Shown: piece by piece, positions 12,139-23,060 of the stretch
Position numbering within the stretch: the first letter of the stretch is position 1
How the letters are laid out: each line of letters starts with the position of its first letter
Assembly: GCA_031835245.1 (NCBI GenBank)
Contig: JAVKOQ010000187.1
Coordinates: forward strand, 1-64,000
Reading direction: 5' to 3'
Source: Balamuthia mandrillaris
Lineage: Eukaryota; Discosea; Longamoebia; Balamuthiidae
Length of the DNA: 64,000 nucleotides
The notes under the pieces: model-generated
Database searches by the model: none
What the model was told of the DNA's origin: nothing
The model's input: the letters and a program-made list of their open reading frames with translations, nothing else
Made by a program: the position numbers and the translations under genes

Positions 12139-13018
12139 AAGAAGAGGAGAGGACAAGACATAGGAGACGAAAATGATATACAGAGACAAAAATAACAATC
12201 CAAACAAAGCAGTACATAGGCACACAAAGAAAGGTAACGCTAAACTCAAAGAACGTACCGGCTGAGAGTCAAGCGGATATAAATTATAACTGAAGTTGGT
12301 GGCAAGATTGGCTGTGAAGAAGTAGGCGGCGTAACTATATCCTGGATAAGGCGTGCTACAAATGGGACAAGTGACGATCCCATCCTCCATCGAGTCGCAC
12401 TTTGGCTCAATGAAGGCACCCCAAACCTCCCACTGGTTTAACAAGCCGATGTTTTGATAGGGCAAAAAGGGTTGTGGGGTTTCCTCTGTTGGTTGTCCGC
12501 CATTAATGGTGAGGAGAGTCTATTCCAATAAAATAGAGGTGCAAATGGGCAAAAGGGACATAAATGCTCATACCTGAGTCACTGATGGTAAGGCTAACAC
12601 ATGTTTCCCAGTACATCCAGTAGATGCCTTTCATCCAAAACTCTTCGGTAACGGCCACGCCTGTAACACCTGTTACGGAGGCACCCACCGTCACGTTCAA
12701 TGCTTCTCCCGGAGCCCTCTTACGCAGTTCTTTACATTGTGCAGAGCATTGATCACCCGGAGCAGCAAAAGTTGCAAGTTCATTTCTACCACCCACCCAT
12801 GCATGGTGACGGTTTGGGAGAGGTTGCTGTTGTTGCTGGGGGAAAGGGGTGCGAAGAGGTTCCTTCAGATCAGGCCCAAAAGCTCCGGTAGTGGTAGGCA
12901 CAGAAGGCCACAACAGCAAGCAAGCAAAAAGCAAGTTAAGGGTAGCGAAGCGGTGGCAGGAACGAAGTTGATAACCAAACCCCTTCCGTCCCGGAGAATT
13001 GTGCCACAGTAGCTCCAT
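10817..13018 (-). CDS. Pentameric ligand-gated ion channel subunit (Cys-loop superfamily, without the loop cysteines)
   Basis: At least five exons; starts MELLWHNSPGRKG at 13018, stops at 10817. A hydrophobic segment (NLLFACLLLWPSV) acts as signal sequence. The extracellular part carries NLYPLDSQPVFVRLGN, the counterpart of the fPfDxQ strand; the two disulfide cysteines of animal receptors are not at their usual places. M1 is PPALITLVVSVLVLFLEP; after an intron comes RLSVALTGLLTEVLI (M2) and RIPDVG. The exon ending at 11533 splices to 11406, giving IIDWLFNWCYCLLFLVV (M3). A long charged M3-M4 loop (KLKKQKAKLAAKLA, about 150 residues) precedes M4 (DFFVSLAILLASSVGTWLVI). The family opens an ion pore when ligand binds; ligand and ion choice cannot be read here. 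Confidence 0.8.
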
Positions 13019-13285
13019 TCATGAAAGTCTTCGAAAGCGCGGGAGGGGGCTGGACTAAGAGGCTAGCGCGCCGCTCCGCTTGCTCCCGCCGCTGGCCTTG
13101 CTTGCTTGGCGCTTCTTCTTCAACAAATGATCATTTGTTGCCGACTCACGGAGAGCAAGCAATCAAATTACAACGACAATTAGGGGGGGGGGGGAGACAC
13201 GCGGCTGAATTGATTTGCGGCTGATTTCTGCAAATTGCGAGAAAGTTGCCCTTGGGTCGACCCGAGAACACGAAGACAGAAGCGG
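13019..13285. promoter_or_regulatory. Shared upstream region of the channel and HutD genes
   Basis: 267 bp between divergent start codons, G/C-richer than its surroundings, with a GCGCGGGAG stretch at about 13037-13045 resembling an E2F-type site and a run of ten G at 13184-13193. No coding exon is supported. Confidence 0.35.
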
Positions 13286-13975
13286 ATGCAAGCTCCACCA
13301 CCCCCGCATATCATCATTCGCTGGGAGGACCACATACTTGTGCCCTGGAAGAACGGTCTTGGATTCACACGCCAAGTGTTTGTTGAGCGACAGGATGGCA
13401 TGGAGGGCTTTGTCGCCCGCGTGAGCGTCGCCCGTGTGGAGACATCTGGCCCCTTCTCTGACTTTACCGGGTACGACCGTGTGATAATGGTCATCGAGGG
13501 TAGTGGGATGAAGCTCACCCACGCCGACCATGGTGAAGTGCTGCTGGACCAGAAGTTTGTCCCGGCGAGATTTGATGGGGCTTGGAAGACATCATCCGAG
13601 TTGCTGGACGGACCCATCAGTGATTTCAACGTGATGGTGGCCCAGGGACGGGCAACAGCCACTGTCAACGTCGTGGAATGTCCTGTTGATGCTACAAGCG
13701 GCGCAGGTGCACGTTCTGGAGTGGAAGCCAACAACACTGAAACCGACGGCGCTGCTGTTGATATTGAATGCAACTCGGACATTACGCTGGTGTATGTGTT
13801 GCAGGGACAGATTCGAGTGGATCAGAACGACGATGTGCTGTCCATGGGGGATGCACTGCTGGTGCGAGGGCAGCAAAGCTCTAGCAGCGTGTCCCTGTTC
13901 GCAACGCTGCCAAGTGCCGTCATCTGCGTGACAGCAATGTCGCTCACAGCAGGAGGAGAAAACACAGCGAAATGA
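13286..13975 (+). CDS. HutD/Ves family cupin protein
   Basis: Single uninterrupted reading frame of 229 residues. The first ATG (MQAPPPPHII) at 13286 is taken as start; the frame is open further up but without ATG. The family signature is clear: VPWKNGLGFTRQVF (residues about 19-32), VARVETSGPFSDFTGYDRVIMVIEG (about 47-70) and a second cupin half with DITLVYVLQG and GDALLV. HutD proteins sit in bacterial histidine-utilisation operons and have no proven reaction; a regulatory or ligand-binding role is suggested in bacteria. In eukaryotes the family is patchy. The absence of introns, unlike nearly all neighbours, and the bacterial family point to horizontal transfer (inference). Confidence 0.85.
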   Translation: MQAPPPPHIIIRWEDHILVPWKNGLGFTRQVFVERQDGMEGFVARVSVARVETSGPFSDFTGYDRVIMVIEGSGMKLTHADHGEVLLDQKFVPARFDGAWKTSSELLDGPISDFNVMVAQGRATATVNVVECPVDATSGAGARSGVEANNTETDGAAVDIECNSDITLVYVLQGQIRVDQNDDVLSMGDALLVRGQQSSSSVSLFATLPSAVICVTAMSLTAGGENTAK

Positions 13976-14010
13976 AATAACCAGCAAAAAATAGAGATTT
14001 GCAAAAAAAA

Positions 14011-14081
14011 TGCGTCATCCGGGAGTCGAACCCGGGTCCTCAGCTTGGAAGGCTAATATGCTGCCACTACACCAATGACGC
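14011..14081 (-). tRNA. tRNA-Gly(UCC)
   Basis: 71-nt cloverleaf on the minus strand: 7-bp acceptor GCGTCAT/ATGACGC, D arm with A-box-like TGGTGTAGTGGC, anticodon stem TTAGC/GCTGA around loop CTTCCAA (anticodon TCC), and T arm CCCGGGTTCGACTCCCGGA's B box GGTTCGACTCC. Discriminator base A. No intron. The mature sequence is identical to the copy at 40828-40898. Confidence 0.95.
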
Positions 14082-14257
14082 GGCTAAAGAAACGGCACCA
14101 TCTTTGCAGTGTCGTTCGTTATAGGCTGCTTTACTTGGTTTACTACTCCACATGGTTCTTTCCACTCTGCTGAGAAAACAAAAGGATTTCTTTTAAACAT
14201 GGCGAGCAGCAGGTATGTGCAGTAGTTATTTCGTTGAATAAGAATGAATACAGCCAC

Positions 14258-15630
14258 TCATTGGGAGGTCCATCCTCCATCAACAGGCAACGTTATTCCT
14301 GTAATTTGTGAGGCATTATCCCCACATAGAAATAGCACCGTATCACTTATTTGCGAGACAGTAACAAATTGCTTTGAGGGCTGTTTTTCTTGCAGCAGTT
14401 TAGTAGCTGCCTCCTCAAAAGGTAAGTTCTCTTTTTGGGCTAGAGCATGCACTTGACTATTGTGATGAAAAAGAGTTATGCTCGCAAGAGTAGATCCAGC
14501 AATCACAATATCTATCTTACCTTTTAACCATATCCGTCAATATCCAACCAGGATTTATACAGTTACATGTCACACCAGTACCTTGCAAATATTTAGATCG
14601 TGTGTGAATGGAGGGTGCAAGCCGCTCGAGCTGTAGAAGACTTACCTGCTGTTTCAAGGGCCACCACTTTTGTTAAACCAACTACTCCATGCTTTGATGC
14701 CACTATTGTAAAGATATGAGTTCTTGTTTGCCTGACAATATAAATAAACAAGTACCATAAGCACTCTGTGTTGCCAACGAGAGGTTAGCATCAACACTGA
14801 AAATAAGCAAAATAAATAAAACAGAGCAGCACCTTATTCACAGATGCAACAAGGCCATGAACGCTGCTGATATTGATGATGCGTCCCCACTTGTTTTGCT
14901 TCATATGAGGAACAGCTAACCGCATTGTGTGAAACACTGCTGATAGATTCACTGCTAAAGTGTGAGCCAGGCGCCTGATGATACAAACAAATGCGAAGCA
15001 ACCATGAAGGAAGCCCTCCTACCTGAAAGAATGGTGTCCCATCGCTCAACGGGAAAAGACTCCAAAGGAGCAACGTGCTGTATGCCGGCATTGTTGACGA
15101 GGATGTCGATGCCACCAAGTTCCTCAGCGGTTGTGTTCATAAGGTCTTCGACTTGGGGGGCACTTGATAAGTCCGCTGCTTTGATGAAGAAGCGGCCAGA
15201 AGGGAAGGTCCTCCTAAGTTGGGTCGTCACGCTCTGCATCTGCTCTTCGTTTGCAACGCCATTCAGCATAACGGTGCAACCACTGGAGAGTAAGGCCTAT
15301 TCCAGCAAGGAGAAGTGTTTCAGCTCATGCTAGCGCTCTCTCCCCCTCTTTCTCTTTCTTTCTTTTTGCTAGCTCTCCCCCAGAGAAAGTTAACTTGAGG
15401 AAGTACCATACTTGGGCGATCCCAAGGCCAAGTCCCTGCGTTGACCCTGTCACCAAGGCTCGCTTACCCTTGAGAGCTGCAACGCCATGCTCAAGGGGCT
15501 TGCTGGCCAACGTTGTAAAAGTCCGCCGTGGTGCGACCCGCCAGTAGGAGGGGCACATGGAGAGTTTCTTTGTTGTGGTAGGGTGGGCACACCTGCCAAC
15601 AGCGGGCAAAGCACCGCCCCAACCCTTCAT
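14258..15630 (-). CDS. Short-chain dehydrogenase, 3-hydroxybutyrate dehydrogenase-like
   Basis: Several exons; the first (to 15412) codes a Arg-rich leader and the Rossmann start KRALVTGSTQGLGLGIAQ (TGxxxGxG), spliced to an exon at 15296 reading ALLSSGCTVMLNG. Next come DILVNNAGIQHVAPLE (NNAG motif), the helix HTLAVNLSAVFHTMR, GRIINISSVHGL (active-site Ser strand), a catalytic YxxxK-type stretch read only in part (VASKHGVVGLTK), CNCINPGWILT, and the C-terminal SDTVLFLCGDNASQITG with VDGGWTSQ. VHG after the Ser strand and the overall pattern fit bacterial-type D-beta-hydroxybutyrate dehydrogenase, which oxidises 3-hydroxybutyrate to acetoacetate with NAD. MCPSYWRVAPRRTFTTLA (ATG at 15558) looks like a mitochondrial targeting peptide; an upstream in-frame ATG at 15630 is the alternative start. 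Other SDR activities are possible. Confidence 0.75.
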
Positions 15631-15898
15631 TTCCAAGTGGCAGGAGGGAGCTTGTGGATAGCCTCTTGGCCCGCTCTTCTTCTCTTCTCTTGCCAAGAAG
15701 GTTTTCTTGCTAAAAATACGCAGCAGCCCTAATTATTATTCTGACTTGCCGCTCAGCGAGAAGCGAGAGGGAGAGGGTAGCACGAAAGCAGATGAATGTG
15801 AAGATAGTGCATGGCAGCTTGGGTTTATTATTAGTATTGGTTGAGAAGCAATAGCAAGGGATGGGTGGGTGGGTAGCCTAGCTTTCCCTCCCTGTCGT
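15631..15898. other. Gap between SDR and Dps-like genes
   Basis: Upstream region of the SDR gene and 3' region of the Dps-like gene, both on the minus strand. No coding potential or recognisable element beyond A/T runs. Confidence 0.4.
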
Positions 15899-16447
15899 TT
15901 AATAGGACTTCCATGAAGAGCTCTTGCTGCTGCGACCGCCCTTCTCTTCGAGGTGGGCACGAAGCTTCTTGGCCATTTCCTTGTGCACCCTGAGGATCCA
16001 GGCGTAGAACTCGGCAAGGTCAGGCACCTCCAGCTCCTCGTCCAGCCTCTTGGCGTCCCTGCGCAGGTACAGCAGCACCCTCTCAGAGTCCTCCAACAGG
16101 ATCCTGATCATGGTGATCTCATCTGGCCATTTGTCCTTGGGGGAGGGAGAAATCCTTGTCAGGTAGAGCTTCTCCGTGACGTGAGGCACCCTGTAGCCCA
16201 GGTTCCTCATCTCCTTGCTCGCCAGTTCCATGTTGCAACGGAAGGTTTCCGCTTGCACCTTGAAGAGGTCCTTCAGCATTTCCTTATGTTTGCCCATCAC
16301 GTTGAACCTCCAGTTGATGGCCTTGATGAAGAGCACGAACTCATCGGCAATGAGCTTGCTCAGCATGTCGCCGCACTCGTGGCATTTCCTCTCGTCCATC
16401 CCAATGTTGGGCCTGATGCTCTGGCACTCCAAGTTGAATTCAGTCAT
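15899..16447 (-). CDS. Dps-like ferritin-fold protein
   Basis: Intron-free frame of 182 residues starting MTEFNLECQSIRPN at 16447 (an in-frame extension upstream has other codons but this ATG starts near the family's normal N-terminus). The four-helix pattern of Dps is seen: LSKLIADEFVLFIKAINWRFNVMG, an AETFRCNMELASKEMRNLGY helix, a long loop, DEITMIRILLEDSERVLLYLR, and DLAEFYAWILRVHKEMAKKL, ending with a Ser/Lys tail. Dps proteins form dodecamers that store iron and shield DNA. The residue before the key Trp is Asn, where Dps has a ferroxidase His, and the other ligands do not line up clearly, so iron oxidation may be lost. Dps is a bacterial family; lack of introns suggests transfer. CxxC-like CHECGD near residue 20 is an added feature. 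Confidence 0.65.
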   Translation of the reverse strand: MTEFNLECQSIRPNIGMDERKCHECGDMLSKLIADEFVLFIKAINWRFNVMGKHKEMLKDLFKVQAETFRCNMELASKEMRNLGYRVPHVTEKLYLTRISPSPKDKWPDEITMIRILLEDSERVLLYLRRDAKRLDEELEVPDLAEFYAWILRVHKEMAKKLRAHLEEKGGRSSKSSSWKSY

Positions 16448-16963
16448 GTTGTGGGTGTTGTTGCACTGTTTTTGTTTGGGTAGTTGGTTGATGGAGCGCG
16501 ATGCTGTGTCGTGGGCGTGTGCTATCAAAGCCTATTATTGTTATGAATGCTAAGGTTAAGCAAGGCGCCTCGACTTTCCTTCTTCCATTTATATGCAGTT
16601 GCTGACGGTTTTGGAAGGCGACAGCAAAAGGTAAACCAACGACCACCCATTTGCTCCACCATTGAACGCCCATCGAAAACCCATGGCAGGGGAAGCAACC
16701 TCCTCCGCCATCACCAAGTTTCCTCCTTTTGCTTTTCTGGGCAGTTGCCATGGATTGGGTTTGCTTCTGAACGGTAATCCCACGGCCCTCCCTCTCCCTT
16801 GTTCCACACCACCTGTTCCTTCCTTTGTTGCTGCTCTTCTCCTCCGCTTTTTCACGTTCTTTTCCAGTTCGTTTCTTCTGCTGCTTGCTTCTTCTTTTCC
16901 TTTTTGTTGGAAATGAAAAATAAAATTGTGTTTGTATATTTCTCTCAAACGCATTTACATTTT
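16448..16963. other. Gap between POLA1 end and Dps-like start
   Basis: About 500 bp holding the 3' region of POLA1 and the upstream region of the Dps-like gene. Both strands have medium open frames, rich in Ser/Leu/Pro or Arg, but none has family features, and I see no RNA gene. Confidence 0.4.
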
Positions 16964-19900
16964 TTATGCAGAAGAGAAGGCGGAGAACATCTTTTGAAGG
17001 TTGACGGAATCAAAGCCATTGCATTCGAGTATCCTGTCCATGAATTGCTGTAGCGTTTCGTACTTTTGCGAGTCTGTAAATTGAGTAAGCCAACCAAACT
17101 GATTAGTAACAACAATAATAAACAAATTATTTTTTTTACAAGAAGGCAAGGAGCTGGCGTACGTGCTGTCGACAGAGGACGTTGTGCAGAAGACTTATTT
17201 GCCGCCCTTTCCTTGTCAAACATCGCTCTGAAATAGGACAACTGCAAATAGGTTTGCTTTTCGGATACCTGTGATGATGTGTTTGGGTATTCGAACGAAT
17301 GGGGAACAAGAGGGTGGTGTGGTGTTAGATGTGATTTCAAGGACAGTGGCATTGAAATCAGATATACCTCTCTTTCAGTCGGGCCATTGCATTCTTCAAT
17401 AACACAACGTCCCACGCTCTTGAGATTAGTACGATAGAACATACGGGTGCGGTTACCGCACTTGCGGCACCTGCACCATCCCTGCTGGTAACGGTTGATA
17501 ACTTTGCGGGATTCTATGGTTAGCTTCTGGAGTACCAGGGAAAGATCGAAGTCACCGTGGCAATGCTCGGTTCCTTCCTCCTCTGACGGCTGATCCACAA
17601 AATTAACAAGAGGTTTGTTGCACTTGCGGCAGCTAATAACCAACGGCTTGCATGTAGCAAAGCGCTCTTTGTCGTCAGTTGGAGCGTTCAGTCGAATGGA
17701 AGAAAAATCATCGGCTAGGGAAGCGGCAAAGCCATCGTTAGGAGCATCAATTGGATAGTGAGGTATAGAAGATACATCCAGCCCTAGCCGCCTTGCCAAT
17801 TGGGAGGAGTCAGTGCCTGCATGCAGATTACCATTTTGTGAGAAACGTGTCTGTGAAGCTAGAAAGAGAAGCAAACCTTCCATGGGTGCGCACAATCTTG
17901 CAATTGGAGGATGGATCTGTTGAGTGATATACCAATCAAAATCTACTTCTAAGTCTTGGTTGCTCACCACTTCATCCGGAGCATACGCTCGTTCAGCAGC
18001 TGAGGCGGTGCTGCCTTTGCAAATAACATAGCGAATGGGCTGGCCAACAGCCACTCTCTCATTCCGTTGTTGCATTTTAAGCGCAACTTGAACGTGGGGC
18101 AATCCTTTCTTGTCAGGATACTGTTCTGGGGGCTTGCCTTTTTATTGGTTTTGGGTTGAGTGATAAGAGTGCAAATAATCATGGGAACAGCAAGCCAAAA
18201 AGCAGACGCTAATTTACCTAGCACCTTGGTGATGACAAACTTCTCCAGCGCAACCTGGTTATTGCGGATACGTTGAGCCATCGTGCTGAGATACTCGTGG
18301 ATACTCTCCACCACCTCCTCTCGGGTTTTGCCAGATAGAATAAACTGCAATGTTTGTCTGGTAGAAAGAAACAATTTACGGTTAATAATGGCAGTCTTTC
18401 TAGCAGGGTTACAAAAAAGCAAAGAAGAGATACATACTCGCCCATCTCTTTCGACAAGTCGCACCAATCTCGCCGTACCAAATCCAATCCCTTTTTCTCC
18501 GTTTTACAGACAAAGTGCACATCGGAGCCATGACCAACCTGCGCTAACCGAATAGCCGCATATTTCTTCTTTTGTAGAAGGAGCAGCATGGAAAAGACAT
18601 CATCTACTTCGATTTCCACGTGCTTGTAACTTTTGTTGATGACCTTTTTGAGGTCCTGACCCAGCCTTTTGATGTCTTTTATCGCTTCGGGATCTAGTAT
18701 AGGAGTGCCGGAGGATACTGAAGGAATCTTGGTATCCACCATTATAGAATCGGTGTCACCGTAGATTACATCCATATTCAAACCCTCTTCAGCTTGTTTC
18801 TTCGTAGCAAGCAAAGCTTCTCGTCCTGTAATTTTAGTGGATTTTTTTTTTGAATAGTTAGCCATTTGCTTTAGGAACAAAAGGTGGGTCAAGGAGTCAA
18901 CCTTTCGTGGTAATGAGCTGGGCAAGTGGCATGGCAAAAAATCTCGAGTGGGAAAAACCCAAGCAACCATACATCGAGTTTGCAACAAGCTTCAATGCCA
19001 GCTGTTGGATATTGAGCTGGTGCCATCTGGGAGTGTCTTCATCCGCTTTGTTCATCTCTGACTTGACGCTTTTTCTTCTTTGCACCAACATTTCGATAAC
19101 CCGAGGCAGGATTCCTTTCTGCATTGTTGGGTTGGGTATCTCGCTTGGCAACCACTCATTATCGCTGCTGACGGGCTCTTGTTTTGCGCTTGAGCTAGGA
19201 CCGCCTTTCTCCTTGTCAACCTTATAAAGTGGGTTGCGTTTTCGCTCCACAGTGGTGAAGCAGATATTATACTCCTTGATGATGCTAGGGTAAAGACTGT
19301 TGAAGTCAAGTAAAAGGATGAAGGTATCGTAAAATCCTCGTTTTGGATCCAAGACCAGACCACCTGAGTAAGCTGGTTTCTTTCGCTTTCCCCATTTCCC
19401 ATCCTTCTCTGCAGTTAAGAAGAGTGAGTGTGAGGGTTGGAGCGCGTTTATCTTTGATGATTCGAAGAAGGGGCATACCATTTGCGGCGATGCGTTTATC
19501 GGGGCAGATAAACTTGGGTTTTTCGGCATTGAACTCGTGCAAAAGAAGATATTCAATTCGTTCAGCCCTTGCTCCCATCAACGAACGAGACCTTGTTTGT
19601 GGTTTTTCAACAGTTGTTGTGAGACAAACTCATACAGCAAAACGAAGTTGCAGCGACTTACCATAGATTGCCACAAGCGTTAGTAAGATTCTTTGTCAGC
19701 GGAAGCACCATCAAATGAAACATTAGGCTTAACGAAAGGTAGCAATCGTTTCCGCAGTGTTTGAGCATCGTGATCAAGTTTCTGCTGGTGGAAAAATAGG
19801 CCTTCATATTGCCCATACTGGACTCTCCTTCAACAAAATCGCCTAAAATAGGCAAATCAGGACGGACTATCCCAAGCTGGCTTTCTGCCAGCTCTCCTAA

Positions 19901-21450
19901 GCGGTAGTTTTTATGGCGAATAAGCTCTTTGGCTGCCAAGTACGTGTCACATGCAAGCCTGCCAGATAAGATTGCTTTTTCGCCCCAAGTGGTCTCTCCC
20001 ATTCCACCCACTCCGCTCTGTAGCTTAGGCATTCTATTAACCAAGAAAGGGCAAAAAATGTTAGCAATGGCTTCATTAAGAGTTGATGTGTCAAGGGTTT
20101 GCGTTACTTCATTCGCTTGAGTCGTCCAAGCTTAGACCAATTAGGAACCTTATTGGCCTCCATACGGTGTAATAGAACATCTAGATCAAAGCCCAAAAAG
20201 TTGTGGCCCACAATCACGTCTGGATCTACTTTTTCAAGCTTGTCTATGGAGCAACAGAGAGAGAGAGAGAGTGAGAGAGAGCGAGAGTGAAGCAGAGGGT
20301 ATTAGAAACAAATGGGAGCAGAGAAGAGAGAATCCATTATAGAAGGCACAAGAAGGAACCTAGTATAAAGCCAAGCAGGGAACGCTCTGAACTACTGACG
20401 ACGTACTGCCTGCCTGGACTGTTTGCTTCTTTGATTGTCTTGTCAAAATCAAGAGGCAACCGGATGCCACTTAAGGGACGAACAGCGGCAAAGCATTCAT
20501 ACCCGGCTTCTGGATCAGGGGTGGTACCTGTACTGTTGACTGTAGATGAAGGGTCAGTCATGAGCAACAAAAGGTGAGGCGTTTGGCATGTACATAATTG
20601 ATACCTTTGTTATGAACGATCCCAGAAACAGCCACAATCTCATTTTGCATGGAAGTGCCATCGCTCAAACACGTCTTTACGTGAAGACCCAGAACAGTGA
20701 GCGGAGGTATGGTAGGCAGCTTAGTGCCAGGGCACTCCTCTGGTGACAGGACCTTGATATTGGACGCGTCTTCAACATGAGCTTCGAGCCTACACCATGA
20801 AATCTGCATCCGAGGGATAAGTGTTTTGCATTAACAATGGTTAGAACGGTGTCGTACCTTTTGGGTAGTTTCCGTAAAGCTATTGATTTTAAGCCAACTA
20901 GGACCCATCAAGCGAGCCTTAATGATAAATGACTCCAAAGGGCTAGTTTGAGTTCCGAAAATGTGTGAAAAGGTCCTGCCTTGGATGTTATGCGGGAGAG
21001 CAGGGCCTATATTGCATTGCATTGCAGCAATTAAAATCAGGCGTATAAGTATTGAAAATAATGATGCAAATGACGTACAGCTAGCAGGGTATATGACTTT
21101 AAGAAAGGAGGAAGTTCCCTTGGGCACACCCTCATGATCAAAATGGTATTGTCTGGTAACTTCCTTGCTTAGAGTTCTGCCCATCTTGTACTTGGAACGA
21201 AGCTCCTGTAGCTCGGCTTGCATATCTTCAATGGTTACCTCGTGGTCAGTTTCGTGCTCCATAGAGTCTAGAATAAGAAAAAAACTGTGAGTTGAATCCT
21301 AATGAAGCACAAATGGCTGTTCATCAAACCATCAAGCATTCTAGGCCGCGGCACCATGTAAACCGTACGAAGTAGATTTTCAACAACAATGCAAGTGCTG
21401 GCATAGTCTCCACTATCGAGGAGAACCTATGAAGAAATGAGTTACTGTCA

Positions 21451-21502
<52 letters not shown>

Positions 21503-22797
21503 GAGAGAGAAACCTTTCCAAAGAGGAATACCACTCCAGGATTGGCCTTTTCCTCAGAGGCGTCCAACCAGTAGAAGTTAAGCGTGCCGTCATCATTGAC
21601 AGGTAGTTGGTAGCTTGAGTGAACATCAGATGAGGAAGCCACTTCTCCTCCTAAAGTTCCTGTTACCACATGTGTTAGTGCAGTAAAAGATGGAGCAACA
21701 CAGATGGGCATCAAACCTGCAGTGGGAACAACTGCAGGCATACCACCAACGGAAGAACCAAACCACAGCTTCTGCTCCACTTCAGGAACAGCAAGTTGAG
21801 CCTGTTGTCTCGACATCGAAGGTGGAGCAAGCGCCGCACTTGACGATGTTGGTTTTGCCACACGTTCCATTTGCATGGCAGCCTCCAAGAAGAGTGAGTC
21901 TTCCTCCTCCTCCTCAATTTCAAGTGAAGCTCCGCCATGCTGCTTGTGGTTATGGTGGTTGTGGTCAGAGTTGAGCGACTTGGACGAGTTTTCTTTGTCT
22001 TCTTCCTTGTGCTCCGTTGCAAAGGCAGCAGGCCCATTGATAGTTTTTGTGGTGAAAGCTTGTTGTTGCTGCCGCATGGTGGAGCTTCCGGCGTGAGAAG
22101 AGGCGGAGGCCTCAAAACTGGGGTAGTTATCCTCCGCTTCATCGTCTAATGGAGCAGAGATGAGACTTTGTAGTTCTCCAGCGAGGAAGGAATCAGAGGT
22201 TTCGGAGGAGGCAGCGCTTGGTCGCACGAGGTTGCGTCTGATGGGTGCTGAAGGTCCCTGCTTCTCTGAGTCCGTAGTCTTGCTCTTGATGCCAAAGCGA
22301 ACCATGTTGGCAATGTCCACGTTTTTGGGTACTACGTTGCCAACAGCACCTTTGGTGGCTTGGCCCTGCGGTTGGTTGAAGATGCCTCTCCTGCGGGTTG
22401 TTTTTTTCTTGATGGAAGATCCACCGTTCGCTGAGAGCGCCTCATTTTGCCCTTCGTCCCACGCTTCTTCCTCCTCCTCTTCGTAGTCATCCTCTGGTCC
22501 ATCAACAATCCAGCCACCAAGCTCGTTCTTTCTCTTTTTTACAATCTCCTTCCATTCCTCGTTGTCCACCTCATCATAAATTTTGCTCTTATCTTCCAAC
22601 TGTTTTGGCAAAACATGAGAGAAAAGAGGGTCGTTAAACAACTCAACGCTCACGAGAGTGGGAAGAAAAAGAAATCAGAAGCTGCTAAACGTACCTTGAA
22701 CTGTTGGCTTCTGCCTCCTTCCTGGCGGGCCTGCCTGAGTTCCGCCAGAACATTGCCACGTTTGTCTTTGTGCGGTGTTTCGCGTCTCCTCTTCATG
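16964..22797 (-). CDS. POLA1: DNA polymerase alpha catalytic subunit
   Basis: More than a dozen exons. Exon 1 (from 22797) reads [14 protein letters not shown] and splices to [16 protein letters not shown] at about 22600, the conserved N-terminal pattern of the subunit. A long acidic, Ser-rich linker follows (22500-21900). Then the inactive exonuclease-like domain ([16 protein letters not shown], about 20215), motif [15 protein letters not shown] (about 19290), [12 protein letters not shown] (motif B, about 18970), and [11 protein letters not shown] (motif C, about 18750). The C-terminal zinc modules are seen as CRKCNKPL and CRCRKCGNR (17640-17450), and the end [16 protein letters not shown] fits the primase-binding tail; stop at 16964. 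It extends RNA primers made by primase at origins and Okazaki fragments, in the nucleus. CT tracts lie in introns at 20257-20290 and 21455-21510 (seen as GA on the plus strand). Upstream E2F-type sites fit S-phase control. Confidence 0.95.
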
Positions 22798-22973
22798 ATA
22801 AGCTATCCTGGTAGTAGTAGTAGTAGTAGTAGGCTGCCACCACTCACTATATATTCAAACACTTCTCTGCAGGAACACCCCTCCCCTCCCCTCCCCTTTA
22901 AAACAAAAGAGTGGCCGTTGCTCACTCCCGCTTTCTGCACAGAGAAGAGGAGCAAGGGGGAAGGGGCAAACAA

Positions 22974-22983
22974 GGCGGGAAAA
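22974..22983. promoter_or_regulatory. E2F-type site 1
   Basis: GGCGGGAAAA, 177 bp upstream of the POLA1 start codon. It fits the E2F/DP consensus core (GGCGGGAA). Confidence 0.5.
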
Positions 22984-22998
22984 CAACTTTCCCCCACA

Positions 22999-23011
22999 TT
23001 TTTGGCGGGAA
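22999..23011. promoter_or_regulatory. E2F-type site 2
   Basis: TTTTTGGCGGGAA, a near-ideal E2F/DP consensus, about 200 bp upstream of POLA1. E2F controls S-phase genes including DNA polymerase alpha in animals and plants; binding here is inference. Confidence 0.55.
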
Positions 23012-23032
23012 GCTCTCCAAATTAAGGTCTAA

Positions 23033-23060
23033 TTACGTCAGCCCTCCTGCGCTGACGTAA
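23033..23060. promoter_or_regulatory. Inverted pair of CRE half-sites
   Basis: Perfect inverted repeat TTACGTCAGC (23033-23042) and GCTGACGTAA (23051-23060) with an 8-bp spacer. Each arm holds a TGACGT bZIP half-site. Confidence 0.5.

Noticed and set aside
15953-16483. Plus-strand frame of 176 codons rich in Leu, Val and His
   Set aside because: Antisense shadow of the Dps-like gene, which has clear family features.
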